This document shows, one piece after another, positions 1 through 5,160 of a DNA stretch of 7,974 nucleotides. The stretch is from an uncultured Methanobrevibacter sp. (GTDB taxonomy: Archaea > Methanobacteriota > Methanobacteria > Methanobacteriales > Methanobacteriaceae): contig NZ_CALCYR010000043.1 in NCBI RefSeq assembly GCF_937906425.1, forward strand, positions 1-7,974, written 5' to 3'. Below the pieces are notes generated by a model. It was given only the letters and a program-made list of their open reading frames with translations. It had not been told where the DNA came from and made no database searches. Numbering within the stretch: the first letter of the stretch is position 1; every line of letters begins with the position of its first letter. The position numbers and the translations under genes are program-made.

Positions 1-70
1 TGTTTTTTTTTAATTTTTAATTTTAATTTTTATTTTTCATTTTTATTTTTATTTGAATTTTTAATTTTTA
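1..70 (+). terminator. T-rich tract, probable 3' end of an upstream gene
   Basis: The + strand is almost pure T with short A interruptions, resembling the tracts directly behind modC and gatE in this window. Archaeal transcription commonly ends at oligo-T runs on the coding strand. By analogy I infer that a + strand gene ends just before the window. No coding sequence is visible to confirm this. Confidence 0.35.
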
Positions 71-317
71 GCTTTTAATAGTTTTTTTTAAATTTTGATA
101 TGTCTTTTTTTTAATATCGCTAAAGCTTTTCTTTTTTCCATATTAACTTATTTTCCTCTCGATTTTAAAAAAATTAATCATGCTATTATTTTTTATTATT
201 TGTCTTGTTTTTATTACTTATTTTTGATTTTAAGCTATTTTAAAAAGTATTTTATTTTTTTAAAAATAAATTAATTTGCTTAAGTATTTAAAATTGTATC
301 AAATCGTTAAGAAAAAA

Positions 318-325
318 TTTATATA
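318..325 (+). promoter_or_regulatory. strong archaeal TATA box (TTTATATA)
   Basis: TTTATATA is preceded by an A-rich BRE-like stretch (GAAAAAA, 311-317), the best match to an archaeal promoter in the first 600 bases. The same octamer precedes the acidic repeat gene at 7348. Initiation would be expected about 25 bases downstream, near 345-355. That leaves an unusually long leader of roughly 260 nt if the transcript continues into modA, or a separate short RNA if it ends at the T run at 477-486. Confidence 0.6.
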
Positions 326-476
326 TCCCGATAATAAATCTATTATTACTATTAATGAAATTAAATAATATTCAAAGATTTAGGAATTATTTGGGGAATT
401 ATTTTAAAAAATAATAAAAATATTGAATTTTTTATTAATTTATGAGGTATTGTTGAAATTATATTCATTTCATTTC

Positions 477-486
477 TTTTTTTTTT
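477..486 (+). terminator. T10 run, possible terminator or attenuator
   Basis: Ten consecutive T residues lie between the strong TATA box at 318 and the TATA-like site at 552. Uninterrupted oligo-T is enough to stop archaeal RNA polymerase at many genes. A transcript from the upstream promoter could therefore stop here, giving a leader RNA of about 130 nt. No GC-rich stem precedes it. Confidence 0.3.
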
Positions 487-551
487 AAATGGATGTTTTT
501 GATAATTTCTTTGTCATTTAACAATCTAAACCTTTCTGAATTCTCTTTTTC

Positions 552-559
552 TTATATTT
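552..559 (+). promoter_or_regulatory. possible proximal modA TATA element (TTATATTT)
   Basis: TTATATTT lies about 55 bases before the modA start. That spacing would place initiation near 580 and give a conventional leader of about 30 nt. The bases before it are pyrimidine-rich (CTTTTTC), so the BRE match is poor. It competes with the better-formed box at 318 as the modA promoter, and the sequence alone does not decide between them. Confidence 0.35.
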
Positions 560-611
560 GATTATTGATTAATGTCTGATAGTGTGATTAATTATTCGGA
601 GGATAAAAAAA

Positions 612-1424
612 ATGAAATCTATGAAAAAGATGATGATTGTTTTAATCATCGCAGCAATCGTAGCTGTTGGTGCAGCTTCCGCTGTAAGTGCTGGCTGGTT
701 TGATTTCGGCACTCCTGACTTAGATGGACAAGAAGTAAACTTGGCTGCTGCAGCTAGTTTAAAAAATGTATATGATGATGAATTAATTCCTATGTTTGAA
801 GAAAAATATCCTGGAGTAAAAGTTACTCCTACCTACGCTTCCAGTGGAGATTTACAAACTCAAATTGAAAACGGTCTGGATGCGGATGTTTTCATGTCAG
901 CTGCTACCAAACAAATGGATGCATTAGCTGATGAAGGTTTAGTTGATAATGATACCAATGTTGAATTTTTAGAAAACAAAGTTGTATTAATTGTTCCTAA
1001 AGATTCTGACTTAAACATCTCTTCATTTGAAGATTTAAAAGATGTTGAAGGTAATATTGCTATCGGAGATCCTGAATCTGTACCTGCAGGTCAATACGCT
1101 CAAGAAATTTTAGAAAATCTCGGAATTTGGGATGATTTAGAATCTAAATTTTCTTTAGGTACTGACGTAACTGCTGTATTAAACCAAGTAGCTCAAGGAT
1201 CTGCTGACTGCGGTATTGTATACGCAACCGATGCTAAATCCACTGATGATGTAAAAGTAATCTGTGAAGCTCCTGATGATGCTTTAGACACTCCAGTTAT
1301 TTATCCTGTAGCTGTACTTTCCGGTGCTCAAGACACTGATGCTGCAAATGAATTTGTAAAATTCTTACAAACTGATGATGCTAAAGACATCTTCACTGAA
1401 TACGGATTCACTATTCACGAATAG
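612..1424 (+). CDS. modA: molybdate/tungstate ABC transporter, substrate-binding protein ModA
   Basis: This is the extracytoplasmic protein that captures molybdate or tungstate and delivers it to ModB. Of 270 residues, positions 8-27 form a hydrophobic signal segment ending in a signal-peptidase-I-like AVSAG; no lipobox cysteine is present. The mature part shows the ModA pattern: AAASL at 46-50, SSGDLQTQIENG at 77-88 with DADVFMSA following, PAGQYA at 158-163, TDV at 184-186 and GIVYATDA at 201-208. Ser49, Ser77 or Ser78, Ala159, Val186 and Tyr204 align with the five oxyanion contacts of E. coli ModA (Ser12, Ser39, Ala125, Val152, Tyr170, from memory). This favours a bacterial-type ModA over WtpA. 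The start is set by GGAGG (598-602) nine bases before the ATG; Met4 and Met7 are less well spaced. Leu codons are overwhelmingly TTA and many Asn, Phe and Tyr codons end in C, unlike modB and modC, which suggests high expression. Molybdate and tungstate cannot be told apart from sequence. Confidence 0.94.
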   Translation: MKSMKKMMIVLIIAAIVAVGAASAVSAGWFDFGTPDLDGQEVNLAAAASLKNVYDDELIPMFEEKYPGVKVTPTYASSGDLQTQIENGLDADVFMSAATKQMDALADEGLVDNDTNVEFLENKVVLIVPKDSDLNISSFEDLKDVEGNIAIGDPESVPAGQYAQEILENLGIWDDLESKFSLGTDVTAVLNQVAQGSADCGIVYATDAKSTDDVKVICEAPDDALDTPVIYPVAVLSGAQDTDAANEFVKFLQTDDAKDIFTEYGFTIHE

Positions 1425-1435
1425 GTTTAGTATGA

Positions 1436-1485
1436 TTATTCATATGGATGCTTTTAGTTATTCATATGAATAAATTTCTTTTTTT
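1436..1485 (+). terminator. hairpin plus T tract after modA
   Basis: Eleven bases downstream of the modA stop, TTATTCATATG (1436-1446) pairs perfectly with CATATGAATAA (1463-1473) around a 16-base loop. A T-rich tract, TTTCTTTTTTT (1475-1485), follows. This suits termination, or 3'-end protection of a separate modA mRNA. The same bases form two direct copies of TTATTCATATG 22 bp apart, and the second sits inside a 16-bp perfect palindrome (1458-1473). A protein-binding site is therefore an alternative reading. Confidence 0.5.
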
Positions 1486-1575
1486 ATGAATTTTCTATTT
1501 TAATAATTTAATTAATTTAGATTATTTTCATATTTTTTCTTTTTATTTTTCTTAGAATTTTACTTAAAAGTCTTA

Positions 1576-1631
1576 TTTGAATGAATTGATTTAAATTGGG
1601 TTTTATTTTGTTTGAATGAATTGATTTAAAT
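1576..1631 (+). repeat. perfect 21-bp direct repeat upstream of modB
   Basis: The 21 bases at 1576-1596 recur exactly at 1611-1631, separated by 14 bases. The core is GAATGAATTGATTTAAAT. Each copy ends in TTTAAAT, which resembles an archaeal TATA element. The downstream copy continues as TTTAAATA (1625-1632), placed to start transcription near 1655-1660, shortly before modB. It may be a duplicated promoter or operator for modBC. Chance is unlikely at this length, even in AT-rich DNA. Confidence 0.6.
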
Positions 1632-1669
1632 AATTTGAATTATTAAAATATTTTTATCGAAAAAATTTA

Positions 1670-1674
1670 AGGTG
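1670..1674 (+). promoter_or_regulatory. modB ribosome binding site (AGGTG), decides the start
   Basis: AGGTG is complementary to the CACCT of the archaeal 16S 3' end. It lies six bases before ATG 1681. It also contains the in-frame GTG at 1672, which could be mistaken for the start codon. That GTG has no upstream site of its own, so the ATG is preferred. Confidence 0.7.
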
Positions 1675-1680
1675 TTAGAC

Positions 1681-2355
1681 ATGATGGATTGGTCCCCCGT
1701 TTTTATTTCAATGAAAACCGCAAGCTTGTCAATATTCATAACCTTCTTTGTAGGTTTGTTTGTTGCTTGGGGTATTGTCAAAATGAAAAATGATTCATTG
1801 AAAATAGTTCTTGACGGTATTTTTACACTTCCAATCGTATTGCCCCCTACTGTAGTAGGGTTCTTTTTGCTTTATGTATTTGGAGTTAGAGGACCTATTG
1901 GAAAATTCTTTATAGAGTTTTTTGCAGTTAAAATTGCTTTTTCATGGTCTGCAACAGTTATTGCAGCAGTTGTCATGTCTTTTCCTTTAATGTACCGATC
2001 CGCCAGAGGGGCATTTGAACAGGTTGATTCCAATCTATTGGATGCCGGCCGTACATTAGGCATGTCCGAAAGGAAAATCTTTTCAAAGATATTGTTGGCC
2101 AATGCTTTGCCTGGTGTTATAAGCGGTGGAATTCTTGCATTTGCGCGTGGCTTAGGTGAATTCGGTGCTACAGCCATGCTTGCAGGTAACATTGCAGGAC
2201 AAACCAGAACTCTCCCAATGGCTGTTTATTCAGAAGTGGCTGCTGGAAACATGGGGGAGGCTTTTAATTATGTAATAGTGATTGTTATTATATCCTTTAT
2301 AGCTATTTTCATTATGGATTATCTTTCCTTACGTAAGGAAAGACAATGGAGATAG
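1681..2355 (+). CDS. modB: molybdate/tungstate ABC transporter, permease ModB
   Basis: This is the membrane subunit that forms the oxyanion channel and couples to the ATPase ModC. Counting from ATG 1681 it has 224 residues, usual for the family, with about five membrane segments near 14-34, 45-67, 88-108, 142-160 and 196-214. Diagnostic stretches are LPPTVVGFFLL at 54-64, the EAA loop beginning DAGRTLG at 121-127 and reaching Pro144 (contacts the ATPase), and GEFGATAMLAGNI at 159-171, which is characteristic of ModB. The C terminus is short and basic. An in-frame GTG at 1672 would add three residues but is part of the ribosome binding site. ATG 1684 is a possible alternative. It lies 256 bases after modA, behind a terminator-like hairpin, and 134 bases before modC, with which it is probably co-transcribed. 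Confidence 0.95.
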   Translation: MMDWSPVFISMKTASLSIFITFFVGLFVAWGIVKMKNDSLKIVLDGIFTLPIVLPPTVVGFFLLYVFGVRGPIGKFFIEFFAVKIAFSWSATVIAAVVMSFPLMYRSARGAFEQVDSNLLDAGRTLGMSERKIFSKILLANALPGVISGGILAFARGLGEFGATAMLAGNIAGQTRTLPMAVYSEVAAGNMGEAFNYVIVIVIISFIAIFIMDYLSLRKERQWR

Positions 2356-2360
2356 TTCAG

Positions 2361-2430
2361 TTTTAATAATTTTATTTTAATAATTTTAATAGTTTTAATT
2401 AGTTTATAAATAATAATTTTAATAATTTTA
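2361..2430 (+). repeat. 14-bp AT repeats in the modB-modC spacer
   Basis: TTTTAATAATTTTA occurs in tandem at 2361-2374 and 2375-2388 and again at 2417-2430. The remaining spacer up to modC is similar low-complexity A/T. TTTATAAAT at 2403-2411 resembles a TATA element and could add a modC promoter, but such matches are expected by chance in this composition. I see no gene here. Confidence 0.5.
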
Positions 2431-2489
2431 TGTTTAAATAGTTTTAATAGTTTTTATTTTTATTGTTTTGTTTATTCTGAGGAAAAAAT

Positions 2490-3527
2490 ATGTCTGATAA
2501 ATTGTTAAAGGTAGATATCCAAAAGAAACTTAAGGAATTTGACCTTGAGCTTAGTTTTGAATTGGAAAAGGGTTGTTTGGGTATTTTAGGTCCTTCAGGT
2601 TGTGGTAAGAGTATGACCTTAAAGTCCATTGCAGGCATTGTCGACCCTGATAATGGTCTTGTAAGTTTAAGGGCAGGTGATGAGACAGTTTATTATGATT
2701 CAAGTAAAAAAATTAATTTAAAGCCTCAGGAAAGGAATGTAGGTTATCTTTTTCAGAATTATGCATTGTTTCCTAACATGACCGTTGAGGAAAATGTTTC
2801 AATGGGTTTGCAAGACAATTATGATGAAAACAGAGTCGCTGAAATGATTAAGCGTTTCCATTTGGAAGGTCTTGAAAAAAGATATCCTAGACAATTGTCT
2901 GGCGGTCAACAGCAAAGGGTGGCATTGGCCCGTATTTTGGCTTATTATCCTGATGTAATATTGTTGGATGAACCATTCAGTGCAATGGACACTTTCCTTA
3001 AGGAACAATTGCGTATAGAACTTGCAAATATGTTAAATGGTTTTGATGGGCTTTCAATACTGGTTACACACGACCGTGATGAGGCATTTCAGTTCTGTGA
3101 TGAGCTTTTAATTCTGGATCAAGGTAAGATTATAGCTCAGGGAAAGACATATGAAATATTTGAGAACCCTAAAAAGGTTCAGGTTGCAAGATTGACTGGA
3201 TGCAAGAACATTTCAGAAGTGGAAATCATTGACGAACATCATCTTAAATCTTTGGATTGGGGATGTGTCTTTGAGGTGTCAAAGGAAATCTCCAATGAGG
3301 TTACTCATATGGGAATCAGGGCTCATGACTTCCATCCTGCAGAAAAGGATGATGTCAATGTAATTGACACTAAAAATTCAAAGATATTGGAAATGCCTTT
3401 TGAATGGCAAATAACCTTGGAGAATGGTTTATGGTGGAAATCTGAAAAACAGATTGATGAACATGATTTTATTATTCCTGACTATTTGAAAATAAATCCA
3501 AAGGACATTATCTTATTGGAAGAATAA
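2490..3527 (+). CDS. modC: molybdate/tungstate ABC transporter, ATP-binding protein ModC
   Basis: This is the cytoplasmic ATPase that powers uptake through ModB. It has 345 residues with a complete nucleotide-binding domain: Walker A GPSGCGKS at 34-41, Q-loop Gln89 in LFQNYALFP, signature LSGGQQQR at 136-143, Walker B VILLDEP at 156-162, D-loop SAMD at 164-167 and switch His194 in VTHD. No catalytic residue is missing. Residues from about 235 to 345 form an extra C-terminal domain, with GCKNISEVE at 237-245 and GIRAHDFHP at 275-283. It is consistent with the regulatory domain of ModC proteins, which can bind the oxyanion and inhibit transport; whether it does so here is inference. The start follows TGAGG (2478-2482) by seven bases. 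As last gene of the cluster it is followed by a T-rich array. Without the ModA/ModB context it could be called a generic sulfate or molybdate ATPase. Confidence 0.95.
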   Translation: MSDKLLKVDIQKKLKEFDLELSFELEKGCLGILGPSGCGKSMTLKSIAGIVDPDNGLVSLRAGDETVYYDSSKKINLKPQERNVGYLFQNYALFPNMTVEENVSMGLQDNYDENRVAEMIKRFHLEGLEKRYPRQLSGGQQQRVALARILAYYPDVILLDEPFSAMDTFLKEQLRIELANMLNGFDGLSILVTHDRDEAFQFCDELLILDQGKIIAQGKTYEIFENPKKVQVARLTGCKNISEVEIIDEHHLKSLDWGCVFEVSKEISNEVTHMGIRAHDFHPAEKDDVNVIDTKNSKILEMPFEWQITLENGLWWKSEKQIDEHDFIIPDYLKINPKDIILLEE

Positions 3528-3549
3528 TTAATCTTTTCTTCTAATTTTA

Positions 3550-3628
3550 CTTTTTTCTATTTCACTTTTTTCTATTTTTGCTTTTTTCTATTTTTGCTTT
3601 TTTCTATTTTTGCTTTTTTCTATTTTTA
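3550..3628 (+). terminator. five-copy 16-bp T-rich tandem array after modC
   Basis: The unit CTTTTTTCTATTTTTG starts at 3565, 3581 and 3597. A 15-base variant precedes it at 3550, and a final copy at 3613 ends in A instead of G. Every unit supplies a T6 and a T5 run, so the array offers up to ten successive oligo-T stops beginning 22 bases after the modC stop. It is both a microsatellite-like repeat and a plausible multi-site archaeal terminator. Confidence 0.55.
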
Positions 3629-3840
3629 ATTAGTAATTTTTACTTACTTTTTTTTATTTTATATTGTTTTCTTTCTTTTTTGTTTAATTTAATTAATGAT
3701 TTTTCATTTGTCATTTGACTTTTTTTAACTAAATATTAAATACTTTAAATAATATATCTTTATCTAATATAGATTTTTAATTTAATTAAATTCTATAAAA
3801 TTATACTTACTAATTATTTAACAAATTTAAGAGGAATTAA
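3629..3840. other. AT-rich spacer before gatD
   Basis: This is the rest of the modC-gatD spacer. The first half is still T-rich on the + strand; the second half is mixed A/T and holds the likely gatD promoter. No reading frame or structured RNA is evident. The gatD ribosome binding site GAGG (3831-3834) lies six bases before its ATG. Confidence 0.5.
3744..3757 (+). promoter_or_regulatory. candidate gatDE promoter TATA region
   Basis: TTTAAATAATATAT contains overlapping TATA-like sequences about 90 bases before gatD. Initiation would fall near 3775 and leave a leader of about 65 nt. CTATAAAA at 3793-3800 is an alternative that would give a very short leader. In DNA of this composition neither is decisive. 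Confidence 0.35.
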
Positions 3841-5148
3841 ATGACTTATAAAGAAATTTCCAAAGAGTTTTTAGATAAATCAGATATCACTGTCGGTGAT
3901 ACAATAGAGGTCACCAAGGAGGATATTTCATATAAGGGAATATTGCTTGACAGATCTGAAGATGCTAAGGACGGTTATATTGTAATAAAACTTGATAGCG
4001 GATACAATGTTGGAGTAAATATTGAATCTGCTAGTGTAAAGCTTATTGAAAGAGGAGACCAACCTAAAATAGGATATGAAGGGGATGCAATTGACAAGGA
4101 TTCCAATAAAATGAATATCTCAATCATCTCAACAGGAGGTACAGTCTCTTCAATCATTGACTATAAAACAGGTGCTGTTCACCCTAAATTCACTGCAGAA
4201 GATCTTTTAAGAGCAAATCCTGAACTTTTAGACCTTGCAAATTATGATGTTAAGGCATTATACAATATCCTGTCTGAAAACATGAAACCTGAATACTGGG
4301 TAAAGGCTGCAGAATCCATTGCAGATGACATCAATGCAGGTGCTGACGGTATTGTAATAGCTCATGGTACAGATACAATGCATTACACTTCAGCTGCATT
4401 AAGCTTCATGCTAAGGACTCCTGTTCCAATAGTCGTTACCGGTGCTCAAAGAAGTTCAGACAGGCCTTCAACAGATGCATTCCTAAACATCTATAACTCT
4501 GTTGGAGCTGCATTGTCCGATATCGCTGAAGTGACAGTATGTATGCACAACAGCCTTGATGATGGAATATGTGCACTTCATAAGGGTACAAAGGTACGTA
4601 AGATGCATACAAGCAGAAGAGACACCTTCAGAAGCATAGACAGCGAACCTATCGCTCTTTTAAAAGATGGAAAAGTTCAATCCACCAATTTGGATTATGT
4701 TAAACGTGGTGAAAACGAATTGGAATTGAGGACAGACATCGAATCCAAGGTTGCATTGATCAAGTCATTCCCTGGAATCACAAATGAGATTGTCGATTAT
4801 CACATAGACAGGGGATATAAGGGATTGCTCATTGAGGGAACAGGACTTGGACATGTTCCGGATTATATGGTTGAATCATTGAAACGTGCAAATGATGAGG
4901 GCATTCCTGTTGTAATGACCTCCCAATGTCTATATGGTACAATCAACATGAACGTTTACAGTACAGGCAGATTGCTTCAGGATGCTGGAGTTATTTCAGG
5001 TATGGACATGACTCCTGAAACTGCATACGTTAAGTTGGCTTGGGCATTAGGTCAAAGCGATGATTTAAATAAGGTTAAGGAAATTATTCAAACTAATATT
5101 GCTGGAGAATTGAATGAAAGTTCTTCTCTTAAACATTTCTTAAATTAG
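3841..5148 (+). CDS. gatD: glutamyl-tRNA(Gln) amidotransferase subunit D (asparaginase-like)
   Basis: GatD releases ammonia from glutamine or asparagine and passes it to GatE, which amidates Glu-tRNA(Gln) to Gln-tRNA(Gln) in the archaeal cytoplasm. It has 435 residues, as expected. Residues 1 to about 75 are the small N-terminal beta domain (VGDTIEV at 18-24). The L-asparaginase type I domain follows. Catalytic residues are all present: Thr101 in STGGTVSS (97-104), Thr177 and Asp178 in AHGTDTM (174-180), and Lys254 in KVRKMHTSRRDTFRS. This numbering agrees, from memory, with that reported for Methanothermobacter GatD. TGAQRSSDRPSTDA at 200-213 and the C-terminal TSQCLYGTINMNVY at 360-373 are further family marks. 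The start follows GAGG by six bases. Pairing with gatE excludes a free-standing asparaginase. Confidence 0.98.
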   Translation: MTYKEISKEFLDKSDITVGDTIEVTKEDISYKGILLDRSEDAKDGYIVIKLDSGYNVGVNIESASVKLIERGDQPKIGYEGDAIDKDSNKMNISIISTGGTVSSIIDYKTGAVHPKFTAEDLLRANPELLDLANYDVKALYNILSENMKPEYWVKAAESIADDINAGADGIVIAHGTDTMHYTSAALSFMLRTPVPIVVTGAQRSSDRPSTDAFLNIYNSVGAALSDIAEVTVCMHNSLDDGICALHKGTKVRKMHTSRRDTFRSIDSEPIALLKDGKVQSTNLDYVKRGENELELRTDIESKVALIKSFPGITNEIVDYHIDRGYKGLLIEGTGLGHVPDYMVESLKRANDEGIPVVMTSQCLYGTINMNVYSTGRLLQDAGVISGMDMTPETAYVKLAWALGQSDDLNKVKEIIQTNIAGELNESSSLKHFLN

Positions 5149-5152
5149 GTGG
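5147..5152 (+). promoter_or_regulatory. gatE ribosome binding site overlapping the gatD stop
   Basis: AGGTGG, complementary to CCACCT of the 16S 3' end, begins inside the TAG stop of gatD and lies eight bases before ATG 5161. Its GTG at 5149 is in frame with gatE but is part of the site, so ATG 5161 is the likely start. The overlap suggests that ribosomes finishing gatD restart on gatE, which would keep the two subunits in balance. Confidence 0.7.
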
Positions 5153-5160
5153 GGGTTAAT

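Larger units (their letters stand above)
71..611. other. non-coding region upstream of modA
   Basis: This AT-rich stretch holds no convincing gene on either strand. Its recognisable parts are a canonical TATA box at 318-325, a 19-codon reading frame at 355-414, a near-tandem pair of GGAATTATTT (383-392 and 395-404), a weak AT-only hairpin (412-420 with 429-437), a T10 run at 477-486, a TATA-like site at 552-559 and the modA ribosome binding site GGAGG at 598-602. I saw no tRNA, rRNA or C/D-box pattern. Confidence 0.6.

Noticed and set aside
567..592. GATTAAT repeated before modA as an operator
   Set aside because: A 7-bp A/T match at 567-573 and 586-592 is expected by chance in this composition and forms no larger symmetry.
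330..611. Moco/tungsten riboswitch of bacterial type before modA
   Set aside because: The region is nearly all A/T with no GC-containing stems or conserved core that I can recognise.
1872..2192. Minus-strand reading frame inside modB
   Set aside because: It lies wholly within a clear permease gene, has no recognisable domain and no ribosome binding site; it is a shadow of modB.
2444..2638. Minus-strand reading frame across the modC start
   Set aside because: It covers the modC Walker A region and its ribosome binding site on the opposite strand; composition is that of antisense low-complexity DNA.
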